From assembly GCA_034770075.1 (NCBI GenBank), contig CM068385.1, forward strand, positions 60,886,980-60,950,979: a DNA stretch of 64,000 nt, written 5' to 3'. Below, piece by piece: positions 22,357 to 34,166 of the stretch. Position 1 is the first letter of the stretch. Each line of letters starts with the position of its first letter. Below the pieces are notes generated by a model. It saw only the letters and a list, made by a program, of their open reading frames with translations. It was not told where the DNA came from and searched no databases. The stretch comes from Aralia elata (taxonomy: Eukaryota > Streptophyta > Magnoliopsida > Apiales > Araliaceae). A program made the position numbers and the translations under genes.

Positions 22357-22790
22357 TGTCTGTTTAAAAGAAAATCATCGGCTTTTACTAATGGATTATG
22401 CCATATCTAAAAAGTCATTTAGGTCAACAATTAAAAGTAAAAGCATCTATCAAACACATTTGATTTAACTAAAACAACTGCATTTATAACCATATGTCTC
22501 TGTTTCAATACAACCAAACTCAACATGTGGCATACTTCTATAAACGCTGAATGACATAGCCTGCCAATCATTAACTATCCCCTAACAAACAAAAGTGGGG
22601 AATAATAACCTTCCACCCCTATAATAGAAACAAAATTGGGGGTTCAACTACTATCCCATACATGCTGCAAGCATAGGGATTTACAACATAAGTATGCCCC
22701 TATTATAACAAAAGCGGGACCTACTGCAAACATACTATCAAAAATAACACATCACCGCCTGTTGTGGCGAATTGCAACCCTGAGCTCCCG
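22357..22790 (-). other. B1 spacer between leader ORF and gag
   Basis: Non-coding, about 430 bp. Directly before the gag ATG, element sense reads TTTTCTTTTAAACAG then ACA-ATG, resembling a 3' splice site. B2 is identical there and C is similar (ATTTTTTAACAG). Confidence 0.65.
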
Positions 22791-23561
22791 TCAAGCTAGC
22801 CTGTCGACCACTCGGCGCTTAATCACGCGCCTGCTGCTCCCCTCATCCCTAGGGTACCTCCTCACCCTGTCCCTCAGCCTGCCAATGGAAGTAGTCAAGC
22901 CTAAACGGAGGGAATCAATCTCTGAAGTCCGGGCTGCTAACTGCTCTATAGCCTCATCTTTCTCCAGACGAGTAGTCTCCAGCTGATCCTCTACCCGCTC
23001 TATCTGTCCTACCAACACCACATTCCTCTCTAAGAGGTCACAAACCATCACACCAAGCTGAACAGAAGTCCCACGCCGACCATGAACCTCTGCCTCTAGC
23101 TCGACAATCCTCTGGTCCTTTTCCTGCAGCTTCTGGGTTAATTCAGCCTTTTCCCCTAAGGTCTGATAAGCTAATGACCTGTACTGCTCCTCTCGGTCCT
23201 GGTGGTTTTGGTTCTGCTCCTCTAAGTGGGCTACTCGATCCTCGAGCTCCTCATTCTTATTTGTTAGCTCTTCAATGATGTCACTAGCAGTAGTGCCCAT
23301 GCCGTCTGCATACTCAGGTGGCTCATCATCCTCCGTCACTGGATCCTCCTCGGGGTCCTCATCCTCCCCCTCGTCGCTTAACAGCCTCAACACTCTTCCG
23401 ATAACTGGCTCCTCCTCAGAACTATACTCGGCCTCAGACTCATCCCTAGTGTCCATCATCTCTGGCTCACTCGGCTGCACCTCCACTAAATGCCCTGCGT
23501 CCAAATGAATGTCTGTGAACTCCACATCTCTAGCAGGACTGGACTCTCCCATCTCAGACAT
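22791..23561 (-). pseudogene. B1 leader ORF (acidic coiled-coil protein)
   Basis: The start ATG is at 23561 (MSEMGESSP), chosen because B2 and C start at the same place, just after a splice-acceptor-like CTGTAG. About 256 codons. The N-terminal third is strongly acidic (EEDPVTEDDEPPEY). The middle is a predicted coiled coil with Leu/Glu/Gln heptads (EELEDRVAHLEEQNQ, KLQEKDQRIVELEAEV). The C-terminus is basic (RLRDRVRRYP, RRVIKRRVVDRLA). The frame ends at TGA 22791-22793 where B2 has CGA, so some 11 more residues were probably present originally. No catalytic motif is seen and I recognise no family. Confidence 0.75.
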
Positions 23562-23801
23562 CCTACAGCCACAGACAAAAGCAAATAGACAGCAAGATGT
23601 CAGTGCCACAATAAAATATATTCATTGATAAAATGAAATGATATTTTATCATGCACAACTCGGCTCGATGGATTTCCACAATCCACCTCCAGACATGATC
23701 ACCAAATGAATCTCCTCGATTCAGCTCCTAACGTACTCAATACGAGTTTAATACTAAGGTTATAACCTAGGTTTCGCAAATTCTAAAGTTTATAACCTAA
23801 A

Positions 23802-23813
23802 GCTCTGATACCA
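23802..23813 (-). other. B1 primer-binding site (tRNA-Met type)
   Basis: The plus strand is GCTCTGATACCA, so TGGTATCAGAGC in element sense, 3 bp inside the 5' LTR. Immediately downstream in element sense is TTTAGGTTATAAAC; the AG/GTTAT looks like a possible 5' splice site and is conserved in B2 and C. Confidence 0.92.
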
Positions 23814-23816
23814 ACC

Positions 23817-26800
23817 TGTGACACCCCCAAATTCAGGTACCAATACCTCGAATCTGGTGCTCACGCTAAAATACATCCATACACCTCTAAACAACATAAA
23901 TTAACTAATGCGGAATAAATAAACATATGTTGTTCATTACAAAAGGTTTACTATGGTCCCAAGGTCTATAACCTTAAATAAATACATCGCAGAATACAAC
24001 AATAATACAAAACGATTCCACGATTACATAACGGGATAGTATATATAACTACTCCTTAAGCTTTCCTTTGCCTTTGTCTGCTTTGGAACTCCCCGGCTTA
24101 ACTGCAATAGGTTCATGATATAGCAAGGATGAGCAACTACTTTGCTCAGCAAGTTTAAAATGAATAAAGAAGATATATCATGAATGAATGAGAATAATAA
24201 CCGCATAGATCAACAATTTATGAGCAATGATGAAATAGCTGAAATGACATAATCAAAGTTCAAATGAAACAATAAATATTGGTTATTTACTGCTGAGTGG
24301 TCCAACCGACCCTGAACATTTGGCCAAAGAGTCAATCATTAAATTAACTCTTTTAAAACCTGGCCCCGTCAGTTGTGCTCGAGAGGATCAGCCTCTTGTA
24401 CACCATGTATATGCATAACATTTAACTCTGACTGCATCGAATAACCGACACATTATAATCCCCTAAGAAGGGTTGCTCTCTCAGTCCAAGAATTCGTACC
24501 AACTACTGGTTTGAATAGCTTTTAAAATAATAACCTGTACATGTCTAGCCGAAACAAATGGCGTAGACTATTTCCTTAAATAGTTCATGAATGAAGGACT
24601 TACACGCTTCACAGTCCAACAACAGATAATGAATTCAAATACATAAGCTGTGAATATCAATAATTTATCCTTGATGTGGAGAAATTGACAATAATTAATC
24701 CACTAATATAATTTGAAAGTAATAACTCGATTTGAGTCATGAGACTTGCACAATATACAACATTTGTATAAAATAGGAAATCTGCTCAAATAAAAACGGT
24801 TGAGTAGGGAGCTTGCAACAATATAGAATGATTACTCAATTAATAAACAACTCGCACAATAAACAAAAGTTGTACGGTTGAGAAAAACCTGCCCAATATT
24901 AATTTGAGCTAGGGTAAGGAAACTTGCATTCAATATATAGAAAGAATGAAGTTAGGGAACTTGCACAATATTTAACATGTGTATAGGATAGGAAACTTGC
25001 TCAATATAATTCGAGTAAGGTTAGGGAAACTTGCCCAACACAAGGGTTAGACAAGCGTTAGGAAACTTGCATAACATACACCTGTTTGCACGAAATAAAA
25101 AGAATAGTGCATAAGGTTTAGAAACTTGCCCAACACAAGGGTTAGGGAAACTTGCCTGGTGCGTCTGCTACAATATTACAACACACGCTCCTTAATATCC
25201 TACACAATTAAGTACATATCCACATAACAATTAGTCACATACCGGATATCAAATAATGTCTTATACTACTCTATAATGTCTCATTCATACTAGAAACAAA
25301 ATATTAAGCAAGGTTATGCCCACTAGTTACGGCATTACGACGCTTGCACGTCTATACGCCCAACTTGCATATTCGAATGCCCAAGCGACACACAATTGCG
25401 TACGCCTAACACGCCCATTCGATTTATCTAATACTCATAGGCTAATCCTAAGTATCATTATAATTCATAACATTCATGTTTTAGGGCTTCGAACAATGTC
25501 TTTTATTGTCGGAAGCATCACACGTTGCACACACGCATGGCCGACGCCTTCTCTTTGCACAACAGCCGTAAAAATGGTCAATTACAAAATTGCTCCAGTT
25601 AGAAAATTTCAATTCTAATTAATGGATGTTGTAGGTCTATTTCTAAGCTTTTCGGATCATCTTGAATCGTCCAAATTCGAGTCCGTATGAGAAAGTTATG
25701 GCCATTTTCCCAACGAACGTTGAAGCTGAGTCGGGCAGCGCACATGCGGGCGGGCGGCACCAGGCGCACGGCGTGCGGCAGCACGCGTGCATGGGCATAC
25801 GGGGCATTGGTGCGGGCTCGCGGGTGGCCTGATGGCCCTTGTCAGACATCGCGATTTTGACCCTCCTTCACTCCAATCCTCATAACTTCTTCTCTAGACC
25901 TTCAAATTGGTCCGTTTCGAACTCTATGGACTCCTAAGACATAGAGCTACAACATATCAAAAATTCAGAGTTACCCATTAACATTAACATGGCCGAATCA
26001 TAGGCCAAAGTATCAACTCATGCTCTATTTTGAATATTCTAAGTGTTCTTCAGTAAAATCATCACCAAATCTTCATTTTTATACCTTTTTACTCGATTCC
26101 AGTTGGGTTAACTTTGTAACCCTTGGAACTACAATATGAAAACAATAAATAAACATAACAAGCAAGGAATCATAGCTTTATAGTCCTCTAAATTCGTCCA
26201 ACAGTCCATATTGTCCAAAAAGTTCATTGTTCTTCATGTTCTTCATCCTCCTTAAGCATATGAACGGATTTATTACGTTTTTGTTCCACTTTAATGTTAT
26301 TAATGGCTTATATAACCTCTTAACAACATTTACAAACGTCCAACACAAACAAAAACAACAAGAATCGCAACAAGACCCAACCCACAAGCACAAAAGCTTA
26401 CAAACCAAGAAAACTTTGAAAAACCTCAACCAAATCAAATGGAGTGGATTGAGTTAAAGTTTTACCTTTTGTAGCTACTTCTTAGATATTAGAACTCCTT
26501 TAGAGCTTGGTTAGAAACTTTCCTCAACCTCCTTGAGTTCTCCCGAAGCCTTTACTTCAAGTTAGCTCACACCCACTTCTTTCTCTCTCTAGAAGTTTTG
26601 AAGTTTGAAGATGAAGATGGTGGTGATGGTGTAGATGCTTAGCTTGCTATTCCTTCTTCCTCCTTGCTCAAAACCTGAACCTATTCTTCTCTTCCTCTCT
26701 TCTTCTTCTTCTTCCTTCAAATTTTCTGCAGCACTCTCTCTCTCAATATTGTTCTCTCCCTCTCTTAGAAAATCTGCTTAAATGAATATGCTATGGCTGG

Positions 26801-27474
26801 AGGTGTTTGCCAATTGAAGATGTCTCTTGGTGTATTCAAGGCTTCTTGGAAGAGGGATGGAACATTTGGAAGCTCAAGGCATTGGTCTAGCTTGGGAAAT
26901 GAAATGGGAAACACTAGGTTGCATGGGAGATGGAATGTTTGGCAAGCTTGTGCTTGGGAAATGAATTTCCCAACACTTGGTCTCCTCCCCTCTTCCCAAC
27001 CGTACACCTCTCTCTCTCTTACACCAAATGCTGATTTTTTTTGTGCCCATATCCCATATGGGTCAAGTCTTGGGTCATGGGTTTGGGTCATTTCTTTGGG
27101 CCACCTATAATAAACATTTGGGCCACTAAGTAAATCACCAATGACTCCAAATAAAATTCTAACACTTAGAAAAATCATACTACGCATATACGCATTAACT
27201 AAATTATTCAACATCGAAAAAGACACAAAATTTTATGGCGTGAATAGTGCCTCGAGAAACGTGCCCTGTGAATAGTGATTTAGTGACGCTTCGGGAAATC
27301 AATTATTCACTTAAACAAAACTATAACATGTAAAATTTCATGCATTCACATAATCCAGGTTGTCACACAACCTTTAAACGCGTAACACAAATATAATATT
27401 AATAAAATATAATACATCCATTAATATTCAAAATTCGAATTACAAAGTAAATTTCAGAATTCTCGGTCGTTATA
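23817..27474 (-). repeat. B1 5' LTR
   Basis: Colinear with 14108-17779. Its outer end is TATAACGACC in element sense (a C-to-T change from TGTAACGACC on the plus strand). It carries the ACTTGC array (about 24735-25155), the GC-rich segment (about 25735-25830), and the two inverted shared modules (about 25629-25702 and 25875-25960). Confidence 0.94.
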
Positions 27475-29330
27475 TCAGTCCTATTACTTCGTTCTAGTTT
27501 GATTAGCATCAAAAGGAGTAATCCCATCACTATCGCGTTCAAAACGATGTGTACATCTCAACAAGTTATGATTTAGGGAGACCTTCTTATTGTTTCATTC
27601 GTTCTTTCAAATTGTCAAAGAAAGAGGTGATTAGGAGTCCTATTACTTCGTTCTAGTTGGATTAGCATCAAAAGGAGCAATCCCATCACTATCGCATTCA
27701 AAATGATGTGTAAATCTCGCACAAGTTATGATTTAGGGAGACCTTCTTATTGTTTCATTAGTTCTTTCAAATTGTAAAATAAAGAGGTCAGTCCTATTAC
27801 TTCGTTCTAGTTTGATTAGCATCAAAAGGAGTAATCCCATCACTGTCACATTCAAAACGATGTGTACATCTCACACAAGTCATGATTTAGGGAGACCTTC
27901 TTATTGTTTCATTCGTTCTCTCAAATTGTCAAAGAAAGAGGTGATTAGAAGTCCTATTACTTCGTTCTAGTTGGATTAGCATCAAAAGGAGCAATCCCAT
28001 CACTGTCGCGTTCAAAACAATGTGTACATCTCGCACAAGTTATGATTTAGGGAGACCTTCTTATTGTTTCAGTAGTTATTTCAAATTGTAAAATAAAGAG
28101 GTCGGTCCTATTACTTCGTTCTAGTTTAATTAGCAATTAAAGGAGTAATCCCATCACTGTCGCATTCAAAACGATGTATACATCTCACACAAGTTATGAT
28201 TTAGGGAGACCTTCTTATTGTTTCATTCGTTCTCTCAAATTGTCAAAGAAAGAGGTGATTAGGAGTCCTATTACTTCATTCTAGTTTGATTAGCATCAAA
28301 AGGAGCAATCCCATCACTATCGCGTTCAAAACGATGTGTACATCTCACACAAGTCATGATTTTAAGAGACTTCTTATTGTTCTATTAGTTCCTGCAAATT
28401 GTCAAAGAAAGAGGTGATACTTTGTTCTAGTTTGATTAGCATCAAAAGGAGCAATCACATCACTATCGCGTTCAAAACGATGCTCACATCTCACATGAGA
28501 CTTGATTTAGGGAGACCTTCTTATTGTTTAATTAGTTCCTTCAAATTGTCAAAAAAGAGGTGATTAGGAGTCCTATTACTTCGTTCTTGTTTGATTAGCA
28601 TCAAAAGAGTAATACCATCACTATCGCGTTCAAAACGATGTGTACATCTCACACAAGTCATGATTTAGGGAGACCTTCTTATTGTTTGATTCGTTCCTTC
28701 AAATTGTCAAAGAAAGAGGTGATTAGTAGTCTTATTAGTTCGTTCTAGTTTGATTAGCGTCGAAAAGAGCAATCCCATCACTATCGCGTTCAAAACGATG
28801 TGTTCATCTCGCACAAGTTATGATTTAGGGAGACCTTCTTATTGTTTCATTAGTTCTTTCAAATTGTAAAATAAAGAGGTCAGTCCTATTACTTTGTTCT
28901 AGTTTGATTAGCATCAAAAGGAGTAATCCCATCACTGTCACATTCAAAATGATGTGTACATCTCACACAAGTCATGATTTAGGGAGACCTTCTTATTGTT
29001 TCATTCGTTCTCTCAAATTGTCAGTGAAAGAGGTGATTAGGAGTCCTATTACTTCATTCTAGTTTGATTAGCATCAAAAGGAGCAATCCCATCACTATCG
29101 CGTTCAAAACGATGTGTAAATCTCACACAAGTCATGATTTTAAGAGACTTCTTATTGTTCTATTAGTATCTGCAAATTGTCAAAGAAAGAGGTGATACTT
29201 TGTTCTAGTTTGATTAGCATCAAAAAGAGCAATCGCATCACTATCGCGTTCAAAACGATGCTCACATCTAACACGAGACTTGATGTAGGGAGACCTTCTT
29301 ATTGTTTAATTAGTTCCTTCTGTAATGACT
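27475..29330 (+). repeat. Satellite array, right part, with higher-order repeat
   Basis: About twelve monomers. Distances between successive TTCT(A/T)G marks are 159, 154, 160, 154, 160, 146, 159, 159, 154, 160 and 146 bp. The last five sum to 778 bp and form a higher-order unit bounded by GATACTTTG-type monomers at about 28412 and 29191. Monomer classes differ in the head (GATACTTTG, GATTAGGAG, or directly TCCTATTAC) and tail (GTCAAAGAAAGAG or GTAAAATAAAGAG). No ORF. The array ends abruptly at 29330 where B2 starts. Confidence 0.93.
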
Positions 29331-32300
29331 GGGTATTCTGGATTTACCTTGTAATTCGAATTTTTGAATATTAATGAATATATTATATTTTATTAATATT
29401 ATTTTTGTGTTACGTGTTTAAAGGTTGTGTGACAACCTGGATTATGTAAATGCATGAAATATTTCGTGTTATGGTTTTGTTTAAGTGAATAATTGATTTC
29501 GCGTAACATCGCTAAATCACTATTCGCGGACACATATCCCGAGGCACTATTCATGCTAGATATATTTTTCGTCTTTTTCGATGTTAAATAATTTTGTTAA
29601 TGCGTGTATGCGTACGAATAATTTTTTCAAGCGTCGGAAATTTTATGTGAGCTGATACGTGATTTTATCCGTATCCGAAATGTGTTATATGGGTGTTCCG
29701 AATATTTGGACAAATCCCACAATAATTATTTTTATGGATCCCGATAATTATGGTAATACCCATTTTAATTTTGGGTAGAGTTATTTGCCAATTTTGGTAC
29801 AAAGATGGGAGTTTTCGGATATATTTTTGGTATTTTCAGGTATTTATTTTGGCTTGTTATTCCAAGTGGGAACCACCAAACCATTTTCCGCCAATCAAAT
29901 TGATAGGAATGAGTGAGTGGGGGGGGAGTATTGCCGACAAGTGGAATTTCCACCTTGAGCCACTCCCATTTTTCTCCCACTTCTCCCTAATTCACTCCAC
30001 TTCTCCCAAATCATTCAAACATTCATTCTCTCTTACATTCCACACTCCTCCCATTCCCATCAGCTGATAGAGAGAGAGAAAGAGAGAGATAGCTGCAAAG
30101 AAGGAAGAGAAAGAAGTACCCGGAGTTCGCCGGAAAAAGGAGAAGAAGGTCGCCGGAAAAAGCAAGGAAGAAGAAGGAAGAAGAAGAGAGGAAGAGAAGA
30201 ATAGGTTCAGGTTTTGAGCAAGGAGGAAGAAGGAATAGCAAGCTAAGCATCTACACCATCATCACCATCTTCATCTTCAACCTTCAAAACTTCTAGAGAG
30301 AGAAAGAAGTGGGTGTGAGCTAACTTGAAGTAAAGGCTTCGGGAGAACTCAAGGAGGTTGAGGAGAGTTTTTAACCAAGCTCTAAAGGAGTTCTAACATC
30401 TAAGAAGTAGCTACAAAAGGTAAAACTTTAACTCAATCCATGCCATTTGATTTGGTTGAGGTTTTTTTCAAAGTTTTCTTGGTTTGTAAGCTTTTGTGCT
30501 TGTGGGTTGGTTCTTGCTGCGATTCTTGTTGTTTTTGTTTGTTGTGATTGTTTGTAAATGTTGTTAAGAGGTTATATAAGACATTAATAACATCAAAGTG
30601 GAACAAAAACGCAATAAATCCGTACCTATGCTTAAGGAGGATGAAGAACATGAAGAATAATGGACTTTGGACATGAACATGGACTGTTGGACAAATTTAA
30701 AGGACTTTGTAGCTATGATTCCTTGCTTGTTGTGTTTATTTGTTGTTGTCATATTGTAGTTCCATGGGTTATGAGTTTAACCCAGTTGGAATGGAGTAAA
30801 AAGGGATTAAAACAAAGATTTGGTGGTGATTTTTATAAAGAACACCAAGAACACGAAAATATAGCATGAGTTGATACTTTGGCCTAAGATTTGGCCATGT
30901 TAATGTTAATGGATAGCTCTAAATTTTTGATATGTTGTAGCTCTATGTCTTAGGAGTCCATAGAGTCCGAAATGGACCAATTTGAAGGTGTATAGGAGGA
31001 GTTATGGTGGTTGGAAGCAAGGTAGGTCTAGAACACCAGAAAATAGAGCATCCGGGAGGCAAAACGAACTGGCCACGAGCTCAGCTGCTGGATAGAGCAC
31101 CCCGGCGCTGGCCATAGGCCATTTTGAGCGCCTAGGCGCTGGCCACATACACTAGGCAAAATAGCTTCGATGTCCTTTAGTAAAACGGGCGTAACTTTCT
31201 CATACTAACTCGGATTGAGATGATTCAAGATGATTCGGAAAGAGAATGAGTAGACCTACAACTTTCGTTCTTTAAGTTTTTCAATTTGAGGTCTGTAGCA
31301 TGTTCTAAATTGGCCATTTATAGGACTGTAGTGTATTTGGAGGCAATCAGAGGGCGTCAGACATGCACGTATGCAACGTGTGATGCTTCCAACGCTAAAG
31401 GATGTTGTTATAAGTTCTAAAACATGAATATTATGATTTATAATGATACTTAGCATTAACCAATGAGTATTAGATAAATCGAATGGGCGTTCAAATAAGC
31501 AAGTTTGGCGTACGAACGTACAAGCATCGTAACGCCGTAACTAGTGGGCATAAACTTATTTAATATTTTGTTTCTAGTATGAATGAGACATTATAGAGTA
31601 GTATAAGACATTATTTGATATCCGGTATGTGACTAATTGTTATGTGAATATGTACTTAATTGCGTAAGATATTAAGGAGCGTGTGTTGTAATATTGTAGC
31701 AGACGCACCAGGCAAGTTTCCTAACGCTTGTCTAACCCTTGTGTTGGGCAAGTTTCCCTAACCTTACTCGAATTATACTTGAGCAGGTTTCCTATTTTAT
31801 ACAAATGTTATATATTGTTGCAAGTTTCACGACTCAAATTGAGCTATTACTTTCAAGTTATGTTATTGGATTAATTATTGTAAATTATTCCACATCAAAG
31901 ATAATCATTGATATTCGCACCTTGTGCATTTGAATTCGTTATCTGTTGTTGGACTGTAAAACGTTTAAGTTCTTCATGCATGAACTGTTTAAGGAAATAG
32001 TCTACGCTATTTGTTTTGGCTAGACATGTACAAGTTATCATTTTAAAAGCTATCCAAACCGGTCGTTGGTATGGATTCTTTGACTGAGAGAGCAACCCTT
32101 ATTAGGGGATTTTAATGTGTCAGCTATTCGATGCAGTCAGAGTTAAATGTTATGCATATACATGGTGTACAAGAGGCTGATCCCCTCGAGTACAACTGAC
32201 GGGGCCAGGTTTTAAAAGAGTTAGTCGAATGATTGACTCTTTGGCCAAAAGTTCATGGTCTATGCAGCTATGATTATGTCATTTCAGCTATTTCATCAAT

Positions 32301-32705
32301 GTTCATAAATTGTTGATCTATGTAGCTATTATTCTTATTCATTCATGATCTTCATTCTTACTTTTAAACTTGCTGAGCAAAGTAGTTGCTCACTCTTGCT
32401 ATATCATGAACCTATTGCAGTTAAGCCGGAGAGTTCCAAAGCGGGCAAAGGCAAAGGAAAGATTAAGAAATAGTTATATGTACTATCCCGTTATGTAATC
32501 GTAGAATAGTTTTGTATTATTAATGTATTCTGCGATGTATTTATTTAAGGTTATAGACCTTGGGACCGTAGTAAACATTTTGTAATGAACAACATATGTT
32601 TATTTATTCCGCATTAGTTAATTTATGTTGTTTAGAGGTGTATGGATGTATTTTATCGTGAGCACCAAATTCGAGGTATTGGTACCTGAATTTGGGGGTG
32701 TCACA
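29331..32705 (+). repeat. B2 5' LTR
   Basis: Runs TGTAATGACT...GGTGTCACA, 3,375 bp. It shares blocks with B1 (30290-30890 and much of 30900-32705), but 29640-30200 is different. It has a CT/GA-rich stretch near 29960-30200. The perfect palindrome AGCGCCTAGGCGCT lies at 31127-31140, followed by the shared module at 31189-31272. An inverted partner module lies at about 30928-31015. Confidence 0.92.
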
Positions 32706-32708
32706 GGT

Positions 32709-32720
32709 TGGTATCAGAGC
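32709..32720 (+). other. B2 primer-binding site (tRNA-Met type)
   Basis: TGGTATCAGAGC, 3 bp after the LTR end. It is followed by TTTAGGTTATAAAC as in B1. Confidence 0.94.
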
Positions 32721-32961
32721 TTTAGGTTATAAACTTTAGGATTCGCGAAACCTAGGTTATAACCTTAGTATTAAACTCGTATTGAGTACGCTAGGTGATG
32801 GATCGAGGAGATTCATTTGATGGTCATGTCTGGAGGTGGATTGTGGAAATCCATCGAGCCGAGTTGTGCATGATAAAATATCATTTCATTTTATTAATGA
32901 ATATATTTTATTATGGCACTGACATCTTGTTGTCTATTTGTTTGTTGTTTGTGACTGTAGG

Positions 32962-33770
32962 ATGTCTGAGATGGGAGAGTACAGTCCTGCTAGAGAGGTG
33001 GAGTTCACAGACATTCATATGGACGCAGGGTATTTAGTGGAGGTGCAGCCGAGTAAGCCAGAGATGATGGACGCTAGGTATGAGTCTGAGGCCGAGTATG
33101 GTTCTGAGGAGGAGCCAGTTACTGGAGGAGTGTTGAGACTATTAAGCGATGAGGGGGAGGATGAGGACCCCGAGGAAGATCTAGTGACGGAGGATGATGA
33201 GCCACCTGAGTATGCAGATGGCATGGGCACTACTGCTAGTGACATCATTGAAGAGCTGACAAATAGGAATGAAGAACTCGAGGATCGAGTAGCCCACTTA
33301 GAGGAGCAGAACCAGGATCACCAGGACTGAGAGGAGCAGTACAGGTCATTGGCGTATCAGACTTTAGGGGAAAAGGCTGAGTTCACCTAGAAGTTGCAGG
33401 AAAGGGACCAGAGGATTGCCGAGCTAGAGGCAGAGGTTCACGGTCGGCGTGGGGCTTCTGTTCAGCTTGGTGTGATGGTTTATGACCTCTTAGAGAGGAA
33501 TGTGGTGTTGGTAAGACGGATAAAGCGGGTAGAGGATCAGCTGGAGACTACTCGTCTGGAGCGAAATGAGCCTATGGAGCAGTTGGCAGCCTTGACTGCA
33601 GAGATTGATTCCCTCCGTTTAGGCTTGACCACTTCTATTGGCAGGCTGAGGGACAGGGTGAGGAGGTACCCAGAGATGAGGGGAGCAGCAGGCGCATGAT
33701 TAGGCACCGAGTGGTCGACAGGCTGGCTCGACGGGAGCTCAGGGTTGCAATTCGCCGCAGCAGGCGGTGA
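32962..33770 (+). pseudogene. B2 leader ORF, broken
   Basis: Orthologous to the B1 leader ORF: ATG at 32962 (MSEMGEYSP) directly after GTGACTGTAG. Acidic N-terminus, coiled-coil middle, basic C-terminus. Breaks: TGA 33328-33330 (CGA in B1), TAG near 33390 (CAG in B1), and a 1-bp deletion near 33672 (CCCAGAGATG versus CCCTAGGGATG). Past that deletion the frame ends at TGA 33768-33770, after a basic tail that B1 lost to a nonsense change. Confidence 0.8.
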
Positions 33771-34166
33771 TGTGTTATTTTTAGCACTTTGTTTGTAGTA
33801 GGTCCCACTTTTGTTATAATAGGGGCATACTTATGTTGTAAATCCCTATGCTTGCAACATGTATGGGATAGTAGTTGAACCCCCAATTTTGTTCCTGATA
33901 GAGAGGTGGAAGTTTATTATTCCCCACTTTTGTTTGTTAGGGGATGGTTAATGATTGGCAGACTATGTCATTTAGTGTTTATAGAAGTATGCCACGTGTT
34001 GAGTCCAGTTGTATTAAAACAGTGGTGTATGATTATAAATGCAATTGTTTTATTTTAAATCAAACTTGTTTGATAGATGCTTTTAGTCTTAATTGCTGAC
34101 TTAAATGACTTTTGCTCATGGCATAAATCTATTAGTAAAAGTCGACGGTTTTCTTTTAAACAGACA
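33771..34166 (+). other. B2 spacer between leader ORF and gag
   Basis: Non-coding; matches the B1 spacer. It ends GGTTTTCTTTTAAACAG-ACA before the gag ATG, acceptor-like. Confidence 0.65.

Larger units (their letters stand above)
14108..27474 (-). mobile_element. B1: complete Tekay/Del-like chromovirus
   Basis: A 13.4-kb minus-strand element with LTRs of 3,672 and 3,658 bp, tRNA-Met primer site, polypurine tract and a perfect 5-bp TSD TCAGT (14103-14107 and 27475-27479). Internal order in element sense: leader ORF, gag with three knuckles, protease, RT, RNase H, integrase, chromodomain. The chromodomain, the RT type (FVVVFIDDILVYSK) and the very long LTRs fit Tekay/Del. Over the first roughly 350 bp the LTRs differ at about 8 positions. 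At least one frameshift and three stops in gag-pol make it non-autonomous now. Confidence 0.92.

Noticed and set aside
22636..22986. ORFs antisense to the leader ORFs (also 23275-23508, 33015-33248, 33635-33886 and 57812-58364).
   Set aside because: Shadows of the leader ORF on the other strand; low-complexity Ser/Pro-rich translations.
26765..27226. A 153-codon minus-strand ORF in the B1 5' LTR, with an overlapping plus ORF at 26793-27110 and shorter versions at 17060-17378.
   Set aside because: Non-coding LTR sequence: open on both strands, different length in the sister LTR, and no recognisable domain.
27475..29330. Possible CRISPR array because of regular repeats.
   Set aside because: Monomers of 146-160 bp are directly adjacent with no short repeat/unique spacer structure, in a plant genome; it is a satellite.
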